Below are positions 22,488 to 34,934 of a DNA stretch of 64,000 bases, piece by piece. Under the pieces are notes generated by a model. That model did no database searches. It was not told the DNA's origin and saw only the letters and a program-made list of their open reading frames with translations. Source of the DNA: Onthophagus taurus (taxonomy: Eukaryota > Arthropoda > Insecta > Coleoptera > Scarabaeidae). The stretch lies in assembly GCF_036711975.1 (NCBI RefSeq), contig NC_091976.1, forward strand, positions 12,648,001 to 12,712,000, in the 5' to 3' direction. Within the stretch, counting starts at the first letter, position 1; each line of letters begins with the position of its first letter. The position numbers and the translations under genes are program-made.

Positions 22488-23051
22488 CACGGTGATTCAA
22501 AAAACCACCGACAGACTTCCAGGGCAGGTAATACATCAAAAATTACATGGGGTCGCAAATACCTCCTTAACAAGATATAGCGGGTCAAAGTTTCTTTAAA
22601 ATTAAACATTATCTGCAATAAAAAGCCCTTTTTTCAAAATATTTTCAATTGCACTGCTAATTTTGTCAAACGGGCAGTATTTTCGTGTGAAGTGATCAAT
22701 TATCTATCAATTGGTCTCTTACAAAACTTTGATTAAAGCAACAGTTTTTGATTGAATTATAAAATTTTCTACAAACGTGTTTTTCTTAAAAACTATTGCT
22801 TTGATCAAAGTTTTGTAACAGACCAATTGATAGATAATTGATCACTTTACACGCGTAGAGAGCAATGGCGTAGACAATATTTTTAAAAAAGTGCTTTTTA
22901 TTGCAGATAATGTTTAATTTTAAAGAAACCTTGATCCGCTATATCTTGCCAACGAGGCATTTGCGACCCCATGTATATTAAGACTATTCATCTTAATTTT
23001 TCATGTAATATCTACTCTAGAAGTCTGTCAGCGGTTTTTTGAATCTAACAA
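22488..23051. mobile_element. Foldback MITE
   Basis: The left end CACGGTGATTCAAAAAACCA, with TA just outside, pairs with the right end near 23020-23050 (CGGTTTTTTGAATC). Arms of roughly 130 bp (22488-22630 and 22885-23050) and an inner palindrome around ATCAAAGTTTTGT (22690-22860) fold the whole element into a hairpin. The right terminus has decayed. It is noncoding. Confidence 0.7.
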
Positions 23052-23149
23052 TTAAATCTTAAATTCTATAATCTATTATAATTAAATTTACATAACACTA
23101 CCCGTGACAGTCTCTTTTTTATGCACTGTATTTTTTCACTCTGTTTTTA

Positions 23150-26100
23150 TGCACAGTTACTAATTTATTGTTAATTTTTATAATTATGTTAGGAGATTCA
23201 TCTTTAATTGCTTTGTATGGACCCTTATAGATAGTTTCTAATTTATTATTAGTTTCGCTTTTTAATAATACTTCATCATTAAATTTAAAGTTAATTTTCT
23301 AATACAAATTTCAATCTAAATCTCAATTCATGGTTATAATCGTCAAAATTATATACTGGCTGATTATTACATATTAAGCAAACTAGTTGGCGATTTACAT
23401 GTTTTTCCAAATACTAATTCAAACGGTGTGTATTTTGTTTCTGAATGCACGGTGTTATTAAAAGCAAATGCCCAAATTAGGATGTTTGTATTCGCAAATA
23501 TGCGTCTAAGCTTTTATGCGTGTTTTCCAAAGATCCCAAAGTTTCATGATAATAAGCACATGAATGTAATTGTTTTATACCTAAAATCTTTGCTGATTCT
23601 TTAAAAACACTTGCCAAGAACTCACTACCTTGATCCGTAACGATTTCCTGTGGAATACCGTACTGTAATATGAAATTTTGAACAAAATGCTCCTACGAAT
23701 TTAGTAAGTTCACATTGAACGGTTAAAATGTACCTGTTATCTGCATTATCTTGATTCAAAGGACCTACTAAATCTAAGAAAAATTTCAAAGGCTGATAAT
23801 GTGGTAGTGGTGAGTGTTAACGGTTGTGTATGAGATCTCGAGTGTTTGTACCGTTGACACTCATCACATTTATTTACGAATCCCGTTACATCATGTTTTA
23901 ATTTATTCCAACAGTAGTATCGCTTAATATTGTTAAACATACGATTGATACCAGCGTGACCTCCCGTAGGTAAATTATGAAATTCATTTAAAATTAATTG
24001 ACGTATTTCTTTACGGTCAATATATGTTCCTTTATTTATTATGTTAAATTTTACGCGTAACTCTGATTATTTATGAATATTTCGCTAAATTGGCAATTAA
24101 ATTATTTACATTTTCTTTACATTTAAATATACACAGCTGTTAAATATCATTATTAATGCATATAGCTTCTAAGTGTCTCAACTTTGTGTCTAGGGCTGAA
24201 ATTGATCGACAACTTAAATTTATATAAATTATTTGATGTCTTTTATCATATAAAATTTCACTGTAATTAATTATATCCACATTCACATTATTGTTCAAAT
24301 TTCTTAATTCGTCTGAACCTATTGGACGCTTTAGCAATTCAACAATTCCTGGATGGCCGGTCCATTTATCAGTATCATTGCCAGAGCATTCTACAGATTC
24401 ACAGTTTTTTAATTTTTGCTGTGCACGTGTCGTCACAAAAACATCGTGTGACATATTTTTTAGATCTGTAGAGTCAAGAGTAATTCTTGATAACGCGTCC
24501 GCTACCGAATTCTCTTTTCCCTTTATATAGTGCACAGAAAAATCAAATTCCTCTAATACTAACCTAAATTTAGTCAATCTCGAAGAAGGATTCGTCATGC
24601 TGAACAAATATATCAATGGTTTATGATCCGTGAATATTTCAAATTTTCTGCCGTACAAATTGGTCTAAAGTGCTTTATGGACCACAAAATTGCCAAAAAA
24701 AAAAGTTCTTTCTCAATGACTGGATAATTAATTTCTTCTTTGTTCAATGACCTACTAGCATATGCAACAGGCTTATCATCAGAATTTGAGAGTACTGCGC
24801 CAATTGCATAACCAGAAGCATCAGTTCTAAGAATAAATTTATTAGTTTCTGAAAAATTAGAATATTGTAAAACCGGTGGGTTTATTACAGAATTTTTTAG
24901 AATTTCAAACGATTTTTGACAACACTCATCCCATCGAAATTGTATAGACTTCCGGCATACTTTATTCAACGGATATGCGATTTCAGCCAAATTTTCAATA
25001 AACCTACGATAATAGTTTACGAATGCTACAAAACGCTTACATTCGTCGGCATTTTTCGGTGTTGGGTAATTTTTTATTGCATTTATTTTAGCAGGGTCTG
25101 GTGAAATTCCGTCTACGGAAATAATATGACCTAAATATAACTTTTTTTTTCTAAAAATTTACATTTGACTGGATTTAATTTGCAATTTCCTGTTCTAAGC
25201 CTATTGAGTACTTTTATTAAATTTTTGTTATGATTTTGTAAATTATTTCCGAACACTATAAGATCATCCATATAAACAAAACATGAATCATAGTTCAAAC
25301 CTGACATCGCAATTGTCATGACCCGTGAAAATGAACTAGGGCTACTTTTTAATCCCATTGGTAGCCTAGTCATTTGAAATTGGCCTTTGTTAGTAGTGAA
25401 AGTTGTACAACTTCGACTGGATGGTTTCAATTCTAGTTGGTAATATCTTTGAGAAAGATCCAACTGGGTAAAATATAACGCGCCTGATAATGAGTCAAAA
25501 ATTTCAGTAATACTAGGTAACGGAAATCTGTCATCCTCAATATTTTTATTTAACAACCTATAGTCGATAACAATTTGCCATTGTTTGTTTCCCTGACTAT
25601 CATTTTTCTTAGGAACTATTAGCAATGATGAGGACCTACTTGACTTTGTTTCTTCAATTATTCCATCATTTAATAATTTATTTATTTGAGAGTGAATTTC
25701 GGTTTTTTGCGCTTGAGGTAACTTTACCGATAAGGTTTGACATAAACTGGATGTGCGTCTTTTTTTAATTTAATAGTTTCTTTAATAATATTCGTAACAC
25801 TCAAAGAATCATCCTTTAATAAGAAAAAATCTGCATACTTAGCACAGATTTTATGAATTGCGTCTATCTCTTCTTTGTCTAAATGTTTTACATCAAGTAA
25901 ATCTATAAGTTTATTTACTCTATTTAAATTTATATTAGTGTTTTCAAAATTTAACAATTCGAATTTTGATAAACATACATTTGATGGTCTAAAATTTTTA
26001 ATTTTAACTTCCCTATCGTTAGTATTTAAAATTCTAACTGGGACCTTATTCAAATCTGGTCGAACAATGATTCCTGCAGACACCTTCAGATATCTCACTT

Positions 26101-26960
26101 GGCAAAATCACACAGTCTCCAGAAGAATCTGTCGAGAAATACTTTATAACTTCGCAACGTGGTGGTATAGTTACAAAACTATCTATTTAAGATTCTAAGT
26201 TGATCGTAATTTTACAAGAATTAATCCAAAATGAAAATGTTTCGTAATCTATGGTTGCAAGATGTTTTTCAAAAAAATCTGATCCTATGATGCCATTCAC
26301 ATCACAATCAACATCATTCATAACAATAAATTCATGAGTAATATTGTAATTGTAAATGTTTAAAGGAATGTTTACTAAACCCATTGACTTTACTGAACCT
26401 GTAATTCCTCTTATATCTATTTGTTTAGTGGTATCAATTATTTCAAGTCTTTGTAAAATTTTGAAAAAATTTCACTTAATGTTGCACCCGTATCCAAAAG
26501 AAATAATAGATCATCCGTACCGTATCTCATTCGCACATAATTCATACCATTCATACTACATATTACTTTATCTGTAGAGTTATTCATGAAAAAAACGTTG
26601 TTCGTTTATGTCATTAGCTGTATTTTTATTGGTAATCTCAGGAATTCCCATCGCGTCAGATTCTGCTAAATAGGCATGATTTCCACGAAAAGAACCTGAG
26701 ATTCCTCTACGACCTCGAAAGTTGCTGCGACTGTGATATGGCCCGCTCTAACTACCACGATCGTTATTTCTAAATTCAGCATAATTACCTCGGTTGTTAT
26801 TGTGGCTATTGAAATTATTATATCCGCGATTATTGTTATGAGGAACGAAGTTATTATTGCCCGTTTGTTTCGGTTATATCCAAAAATAAAATGGTGTAGA
26901 ATTCCGAAAATTTGTTCTTCTGATTTGATTACCTCTACCATTCATTTGAAAAACAGTAGA
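23150..26960 (-). pseudogene. pol: Decayed errantivirus-like Gypsy element: gag tail and pol
   Basis: Minus-strand order: an Asn/Gly/Arg-rich Gag tail (about 26890-26600, with NNNRGY repeats), a protease with LLDTGATLSE (near 26510) and GIIGSDFFEKH (26384-26187), an RT N-terminal linker (26098-25724), reverse transcriptase 25625-25131 with CFVYMDDLIVFG, RNase H 24990-24613 (LRTDASGYAIGAVLS) and 24658-24140 ([18 protein letters not shown]), an integrase zinc domain 23940-23746 (CDECQRYKHS), and a C-terminal GPYKAI near 23210. Several stop codons and frame changes interrupt it. No LTRs are visible; a MITE lies at its 3' side. The Gag tail abuts an opposite-strand gag fragment at 26961. Confidence 0.88.
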
Positions 26961-28387
26961 TGAAGGGCTAAAGTAGGATCCAGTAAACGCGAGTGATTAT
27001 ATCTTGTATCGTGCCTAAAATCGGTCCGACTTACGGAACACTTGTGTTGAACTTTCAAGTTCTTTGTTACTGGATACGAGAAGAAAGAAGTACCTGCCGA
27101 GGAATTTGAATCTTCAAAAATTAGCGATCGATTCCCAGGACTACCAAAAAGAAGAATCAATGCTAGTAATCGTATTAATCTTCGTACAACTGTAAGTAGA
27201 ATTATTTTCTGCACACCTTCTTTACACTTTCCAATCACTGTGGACAACTTAAACGATTTGTTGGAAGCCATCAACGAGATCACAATGGCTCGAGAAATAT
27301 CTAAAGTGGACCAAGACTTAATCCCGGTCTTCAATTGAGACCGCGTAACACTAAAAAGCTACACAAACGCCTGCGAATTTCTGATCGAAGAATATCTACC
27401 AACAGCCCCAGTAGTCCCGCATGAAATTCGAATTGCTAAACGTCTTTTGATGATTTTTATGGGAAGATTACACGACAAAGCACGTGGGGCGGTGGATGCT
27501 AACAAGCTACCCACAACCTGGCCCGAGTTGAAACAAATCTTAATCCATTCGTTTGGCGACAAGCGATCAGAAGAAGTTCTGGTGTACCATCTAAACAGTT
27601 TGGTTCCGCAGAAGGATGATACCACAGCAAGTTATGTAAACAAAATAAAATCAACGCTTTATACTCTCCTATCAAAAATAAATTTAGAAGAAAACGACAT
27701 CGCCATACGCGACCTCAAACAAGGACAGTATAATCAAATACCGTTAAGAACGTATTATTCGGATTGGTCTTACTCAATCCCAACATCGATCTAGAGGTTG
27801 AGTTAAGACAACCAGCCGACATAGAGACAGCAAAAGGGTATGCGTTAGAGATTACCAACTACAATACCCAAAAACAACACTTCCTCTACCACACAAAACA
27901 ACCAAACACATCTCCCATGAGAAGTATTATTAGACCATCTCCTATAATTGCAAATTGACCAAGTCAAATGCAAAGAATGCCACCGATACAAACACAACCG
28001 TATGTCCAACAGAATAAATATATTCCACCTGCTATAATGCCACCACACCCAATGTTCTATCCACAGCAATCAAGTAGTCAATCGTTTGCTAGATCACCTG
28101 GACGAATGCAACAGAGGCTAACCAGACCAACACCGATGGAAATAGACAACAGTAATAAATGTCCAGCCTCATCTATCAACCGACCAGCCCCAAAGAGACA
28201 ATGGATGTCAAATAATATTCAGCTTCCATCAGAAACAACCGAAGCTAATGTTTATGTCCAATATCCTAATGATGGCCAAACAGACGATAACTATAGTGAA
28301 CGACATATCGACGAAAACATCGAATACACAGAACACGTTGAGACGCAGGATTTTCCCCAGGACACGTCTCAAGAGCAATTAACGTGA
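26961..28387 (+). pseudogene. gag: Errantivirus-like gag fragment
   Basis: The plus-strand frame reads ISKVDQDLIPVF near 27295, then (after a stop) ACEFLIEEYLPTAPVV and RIAKRLLMIFMGRLHDKARG (27358-27480), a capsid-like domain of errantivirus Gag. A frameshift near 27745 leads to LNPNIDLEVELRQPADIETA, and a stop at 27957 to the Pro/Gln-rich tail in 27968-28387. It ends with TGA at 28385. 26961-27290 is leader-like but unassigned. No pol of this copy follows; a MITE starts 190 bases downstream. Similar Gag-tail sequence occurs at 34087-34530. Confidence 0.75.
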
Positions 28388-28575
28388 AGTCCTACACCAC
28401 AAAGTACTCCAATCGTCGACGCGATGTTCGAGTTACGCTTCCGTATTCATAAAGTCTTATGTAATACATTGTAATTTTAAATAAAAGTTATATAATTAAA
28501 ACGTTCTTTCAATAAAAAAAACACTAAATAACGGTTAAATAATATAAATATAGGAGTACTGTTTATTATAATATA

Positions 28576-29481
28576 CAGGATGATTCACATAAGAACCGAC
28601 ACAGAGCAGGGACATGTAGAGGACAATAAATTAAGATGATTTAACTCAACTTATCTTTATACTAAGTTGTACCCCTAAGGAGTTATAGGCTTTCAAAGTT
28701 GGGCCTTAAATTTTTAAAACATTCAATATCTTCGTAATACATTAAGCTAGAAACCAACTTTGATATACGTTATGAGTGTACCGAGGGTATTAATTGGTAA
28801 CAAGTTGAGACCAATTAAGGCATTTCAAAGTGTTGATAAGGAGGATGGTCCCCTAAATTTTGACAGATTTTTTTAACCTTTTGGTGGATTTAATACACTA
28901 ATAAAATCATCGAAAATTCAGTAGTCGGCTGTGAAATTGTACGTCAAACCTGACAAATAGGTTATAAAACCTTGTCGTCAAATAACTTTATAAGCTATTT
29001 GTCAAGTTTGACGCACAGTTTCATAGCCGACTACTAAATTTTTTTTTAATTTTAAGTAACATTACGAAATACGTGTCTTTAGTTATTTAAATTTTTTTAA
29101 AAATAATAAGTGTAAGAAAAGTTTTAGAATTAAATTCCACATGAAATGAAGTAGTAATGTATTAAATCCGCCAAAAGGTTTAAAAGGCTGTCAAAATTTA
29201 AGGTAACATCACCCTTAATAAACCCTTTGAAATGCCTCAATTGAGTTCAATTTGCTACCAATGAATACCCTTGCTACACTCATAACATATACCAAATTTG
29301 GTTTTTCTAGCTTAATGTATTACGAAGATAATGAACTTTTTAAAAATTTAACAGCCAACTTTGAAGGCCTATAACTACTCAGGTGTACAACTTAGTATAG
29401 AGGTAAGTTACGTTAAATCATCTTAATTTATTGTCCTCTACATATCCCTGCTCTGTGTCGGTTCTTATGTGAATCACCCTG
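28576..29481. mobile_element. Foldback MITE family C, complete copy
   Basis: The ends CAGGATGATTCACATAAGAA (28576) and its imperfect reverse complement (to 29481, CCTG) are flanked by TA. The element folds almost entirely on itself; the core near 28960-29035 pairs CAGTAGTCGGCTGTGAAATT with its complement. It is noncoding. The truncated relative is at 14900-15605, and a fragment of the inner palindrome seems to recur at 42858-42925. Confidence 0.85.
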
Positions 29482-31262
29482 TATTTAATTTATATTCTGG
29501 ATTTTATTAATTTTTAGTTCTACTAATGAATTTACTTAAAATTTTTGTCATTTTTATTAAACTTTCATATCTTAATTAAATTACTAAAACTAAACGTAAG
29601 AATTTGGATCGATATACCTACTTTAAAAAATGGTAAGTTATATTTCATTTCATATTATGTATTTTGTGCTTTTACGGCTAATTCCTAAAGAATGAATTTG
29701 TATTTCTACAAAGTCGTAAAGATTCAATGGTAGATAGAGTGCGCACGATCTCGCTAAAACTGGTACGCCACACCACCGAATCCTTTCAGGGCGCGGCTAA
29801 TACAAAAATTAGGAAATTATTACAATATTTCGGCGTGGAAATTTCTAATTTTCCTCCTTTATTTTATGAAATATCAAAAAATGTTATTTAGAAAAAGTGT
29901 TCGTTTAATAATTATCTACGCTTCTTCTAGGCCCTTTTAAAATGCTTCTTAACAATCTCAGTAATTAATAATGATTAATCAAATATCTCGCAGAAGAAGC
30001 ATAGATTTTCCATTTTGAAACAACTTTTGTTTGAAACTTTTTTTGATATTTCGAACGGTTACCCGTATTATTGGAAATACGTTTGTCGTAGCGGTCGAAC
30101 AGCCTTAAAATCTTTCGCATCAATTTAGATACACCTGTATATTTAAATTCTTAACAAAAACTTAAATATTATACATATATTTAAGTTTTTTTTAAGAACT
30201 TAAATATATGTATAATATTTAATATTCAAGATTTTTGTGTATGAGTAAGAAAATTATTAGCGCAAATATATTTTCTACACCAAACTGCTAACCCTTATAA
30301 GTTCTCTTTAAAGTACTACTTAACGTATAAAGAAATCATCGTGCTAAATTGCACCAAAATCGATAAACAATACTCGCAAAAAAAAATAATATTTTTTTTT
30401 AGGGCTGGTGGTTAACCCCAGCCCTAAATGTCGTATATATCCGTATCGGCTTATTTTACAGTGTAAACCTTAATTTGCAACTAATTTACGGTTTTCTTCA
30501 AAATATTGTTCAAAAATATAACAGTTTAATCACATTATTCTTAAGAAAAGGGGTTATCTATTACACCCCGTAAACGTACGGGGTGTAAACGTGTACGTAA
30601 ACGTTTTAATCGTACTATAAGGGTAGTTAATGGTGCCAAAACCGGCAGGATAATTTTTAAATTATTCCAAAAAAAGTAAGGGTAGTTTACCCCCTGAAGT
30701 CCTCAGATATATCTAGGATATATAAATGAAAAACTCTTTAAAAATGAATATCAGTTCACATTTACCACATTTCGATAGCTGCTTTCGTCTTCAAGCTATA
30801 CGCGAATACACACGTGTCTCAGCGAGACCAGTCATTAGACGTTTCTGGGGTTCTGGCCAAAATAAAAATTTGAGGTTTCCGACTGAAGTATTATCAATTG
30901 CGTTCTATTGGACTAAAATATTTTTTGTTAAAAAGATGTGGATGCATAATTTATTGTGACAAAGTTTTTAAACACCCTATAATTTTCGAAATTAGAGTTT
31001 ATTTCACAAATAGCTGTAGTCTATTGATACAAACGCATGACCAAAAAATGAATAAGATCCACCGAGGATTTTTCGACCTATTTAAAAAAAATTGAAACAA
31101 ATTATTGTTTTTAAAGCCCTCAGCGGATAAACTAAGCAATTTTGTATATAGATAAGTTGAGTTAAATCATCATATTTTTGGTCAAGGGTCTTGCGTTGTA
31201 CACGTCATTTCCGGACACCTGTATACAAACCTTGAGCACGATGCACTCTAGAGTTTATTTAT
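29482..31262. other. Gene-poor AT-rich stretch with hairpins
   Basis: No supportable gene. There is a perfect hairpin near 30165-30220 (CTTAAATATTATACATATAT and complement), a short stem at 30402-30425 (AGGGCTGG...CCAGCCCT) and a CCCCGTAAACGTACGGGGTG palindrome near 30567. ORFs 30726-30959 and 30898-31095 overlap in different frames and resemble nothing known to me. Confidence 0.4.
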
Positions 31263-31682
31263 ATAGTAGACGCCACGAGAGCTGGCAGTAAATCATCGTT
31301 TTCCGCTCTTACAAATGCCATACGTAGTTCACAAACCGCTAGAGAGTAATGTGTGTTAGAAAGAGATAGCATTAGTTTAATATGTCTGCTGTACAATTCA
31401 AATGGCCACGTCGAAAAAGTACGTCTGTTCTTCTAAGGGATGTAACTCTATAATTATAACCTCAAATCGAAACGTCTTGTGAGCGTTGTCATGAATATGT
31501 TAGTGTTTTCACAAGCCGAAAATCATTAAATATCTTTGACAATGTTTGACATATAACCTCCATTACTAACATAACCTACATTTAAATGTACGTGGTGAAA
31601 TAATCTAAGTCGTACGTCCATATCTTGATTCATACCCTTTTTAAGCGTTCTGTCACTGCCAGCTCTCGTGGTTTCTACTATA
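31263..31682. mobile_element. MITE just upstream of the SLC17 gene
   Basis: TAGTAGACGCCACGAGAGCT at 31264 is matched by the reverse complement ending at 31682 (AGCTCTCGTGGTTTCTACTA), about 28 bp with two mismatches; TA is the likely target. It is about 420 bp and noncoding. It ends 74 bases before the ATG of the transporter gene, so it must overlap that gene's promoter or 5' leader region. Confidence 0.7.
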
Positions 31683-31755
31683 CAACACAAACCATAATTA
31701 CATATGTCAAAACTGTCATTAACCAATCAATCTGAATAATCAACCACATTTTGCG

Positions 31756-33240
31756 ATGGGATTTATGAATAAACTCTGTAGAAAATGTAAACGAAGTAAG
31801 TTATGAAAAAATCTCCATCATTTTTAATGTGATATACAAAAACATAAAAATATTCCTGTGTTTTAGTTCGTTATACTACGGCAAAAAATATTTTAATAAT
31901 CTTTTTAAGCATATGTGTAATGTTTCAATACAACATGCGCTTATATATAAATAGACACATACATTATTTTATATCTAAACAAGAAATTCTTAGTTCATCC
32001 GATTCTGGTGTTTTTTCGTCATTATCAAATCAAGTAAAAATGGTAACATTTAGTTTAACAATATCACAAATACTGATACATCCAATAGCCGGAGTATTAT
32101 CCGATAAATATGGTGGATCACTCCTTTTAAAAATCGGATTATTCATCGACACATTACTTTGTATTAGTTTTGGTCATATTGTATGGTTATTTCCATGGTG
32201 GGGATTTCCTGTGATTAACTTCATTTTTGGAAGCGCTCAAAGTTTTGTTTTAACATCCGTTTATAGCCTTTTAGCGCATTGGATCAACAAACCCGAATTA
32301 ACATTTATATCAACAGCCATAAATGTAACGTGTTTTTGTTGGCACAGCCTTTTTATCACGATTATCGGTTATGTTGATGTGAAATCGGTTTCGTGGTCGA
32401 TGGAAATGGTCGGTTTTGGAGGTTTTACAATTTTAATTTTATTGTTTTTTACCGTTTTTTCCGCACCTTGGACTCATCCGTATTTAAAAAAAGGACGAAA
32501 AACTAATTTGGAATACAACACAACGAATGCCTTTCCACAACGCATTCCATTTAAAAATATAATTAAAAGTCAATCTGTTCGTTCAGTTTGGTTTGGTTAT
32601 GTTGCCCATAAATGGTTGTTAATTCAATTAATTTTTGGTTATCATACTTCATGGTTGTACATTTTTGGGGATTCTAAATGGATGGTTAAAGTTTTACCAT
32701 TGTTTGGATTTTTTGGTGGATTAATCTCTGGGTATATTTTTCAAAATATTATTAACAAAAACAAAATGCCGATTATTTATGTAAGGATTGTTGCGAATTT
32801 GGCTGGAATTCTTTTAGCAAGTTTGTTGATTACATTTGGCGCGCATCGTCACAACATTTATTTTTCCTTTATCTTATATTGTTTGGGTTTTGGTGTTCTT
32901 GGAGTTGGTTTCACTGGAAGTTCAGTTAACGTACATGATATAACACGACATTATAGTGGTACAATTATTGGTATTGGAAATGGTCTCGTTAATTGTATTA
33001 CACTTTTTTACGATACAACTCATCCAGCTAGTTATTGTATTGTAAAGTTTTTAAAAAAATATTTCAAAAAACAGAAATAATTAAAATTTGTTTTAGGACC
33101 CAAAAGATAAAGACATAAAATTATTATGGTTAACATTTTTTTTATCATTAGCGAGTACTGTGTTGTCGATTATTTGGATAAGTGCTGAGCAAACACCATG
33201 GGATATTGTTATTGAAGAAGAGGAAGAAGAAGATGATTAA
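31756..33240 (+). CDS. SLC17-family anion/phosphate transporter (3 exons)
   Basis: Exons 31756-31795, 31867-33041 and 33097-33240 join in frame to 452 residues, with GT-AG introns of 71 and 55 bases. This is a major facilitator protein: about 12 membrane segments, MFQYNMRLYINRHIHY at helix 1, the loop GVLSDKYGG between helices 2 and 3, IPFKNIIKSQSVRSVWFGY before helix 7, and VNVHDITRHYSGTIIGIGNG, which matches the DI...YAG..MGI signature of SLC17 (sialin, Na-phosphate cotransporters, vesicular glutamate transporters). Exon 3 gives the last helix and an acidic tail (EEEEEEDD). Family members move organic anions or phosphate across plasma or vesicle membranes; the substrate cannot be told. The sequence is divergent but open. 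A MITE sits directly upstream. Confidence 0.85.
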
Positions 33241-33905
33241 TTTAAATTAGTTTATAAAAATTAAAAATATATTTGTTTTAAATACTAAAAGTAGATATAT
33301 ACTTTTGACCCAAGTGTAAATCTACATGCTCTCCAACAGGCTTGGCGGTTATTCTGCCAGTAGATTTGGAGTCTAGTTAAGAAGAAATAAACGTTTAATT
33401 CAAAAGATATAGGAGGAATACACCGGATGAATAAAGACTTTTACTATATAATGTCATTTAAGTTGTTTAATCTTAACGCAGCCCATATACCACCACGGTA
33501 TTTACGGAAAATATCTTTACAAAAGCCGCAAAGCAGATCTTCTTATTCTTTTATTGGTGCTACAATGCCAGGCCACTGAATAACCAGAAAGGACACTGGG
33601 GGTATCCCGTCAAAACTCTGTCTGTGCGGCGACGCCATGTTTTAAAAGAGGGCTTGTCTTTGGGACAGAATAACCAGAAATGACATCGATTCGTTTGATG
33701 TTGTCGGCATCTCGTTTTATGACCTCAATTGGAAATTCGCCATCTTATCGCGAGGAACCATAATTGTACGATAAACGAACAATGAATGAGAGTGTTGCGA
33801 GGTGTTGATAATTAAACTAAACCTTTAAAAAAAAAGTAAAAAGTAAAAACTTTTTATACTTTATTTCAAATTATAGTTGTTACAAAGGTGTTGACATTTC
33901 GGTGG
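33241..33905. other. Intergenic, no gene seen
   Basis: 3' flank of the transporter gene. Direct short repeats of GAATAACCAGAAA(T/G)GACA occur near 33576-33600 and 33668-33685. No ORF worth naming. Confidence 0.4.
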
Positions 33906-34934
33906 TAACTTAGATCATAAGTAACTTATGATCTAATCTTTTTATCGTTGATTCCCAGCTCATCGGAGTGCCCACTTCTATCGTACGACTTTCTTGACCA
34001 ATCAAATTTAAAAGAAAAAAACTACGTAACAAGTGGATTGAACGTGTGTTTACTGATTTTACAAAAAACCGCATTTTGGTGAATATTTGTATCACAAAAC
34101 ACCTGATAACTTAGAAAACGCTATGAAATTCGTATTAGAAAAACAAAAATTGCTATACCTTTGTGGAAAACCAACCACAAGACCACTAAATTTGAATAAT
34201 TCCCCAAAAGTACCAGTTTTACCACCAGGTCAGAATTTACATCGACTGATATTTTCAAACAATCAAAATCCATTTAATTTAGCAGTAAGACCTATATCTG
34301 CACGAGCTCTAGATAGATACCCACAATTTAAACCTTTTCAATTTAGGCCATTACAATATCAGCCACCCCATCCCGTTTTAATAAAAATAATTCAAGATTT
34401 AATTTTCCTAAGCCAACACAAAATCAACCACTTACGAGACCACAAAATTTCAATTATAATCCAACATATCCATACCCAAAATTTATATCAAAACAGAATA
34501 AATCAATATCACCGAAATTTTAGACAAGTTAGGTAGAGCTAAATACTTTTCTAGTTTAGATTTGGCATCAGGTTATCACCAGATTGAAGTAGAAGAGAAA
34601 AATAAACAAAAAACTGCTTTTATCACTCACGAAGGTTTATTCGAATTCAACCGAATGCCTTTCGGATTGTGTAATGCACCCTCAACTTTTCAGAGATGCA
34701 TGAACAATATGCTTAGAGGTTTAACCGATGAAATATGTCAAGTGTGACGATATAATTATACTTTCAAGCTCAATTAAACAACATAAAGAACATCTAAAAC
34801 AAGTATTTGATAGATTACCAAAACACGGAGTAAAAATTTCTTTAAACAAATGGGAATTTCTCAAAAAATCATTAAATTATTTAGGTCATCTTATCACTGA
34901 TAAAGGTATCAAACCAAATCCTGAAAAAGATTAA
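33906..34934 (+). pseudogene. Errantivirus-like Gypsy fragment, gag tail joined to RT
   Basis: 34087-34530 reads a Gag C-terminal region (HKTPDNLENAMKFVLEKQK, then Pro/Phe/Gln-rich sequence). At about 34517 it passes, after a deletion of protease and the RT N-terminus, into reverse transcriptase: LGRAKYFSSLDLASGYHQIE, FNRMPFGLCNAPSTFQRCMN, then a frame break exactly at the catalytic YxDD motif (34738-34750), and LNYLGHLITDKGIKPNPEK to 34934. It is a dead internal-deletion copy. No LTRs are visible. Confidence 0.8.

Noticed and set aside
26666..26941. Minus-strand ORF of 91 residues as a separate gene
   Set aside because: The neighbouring frame reads the Asn/Gly/Arg-rich Gag tail; this frame is its shadow.
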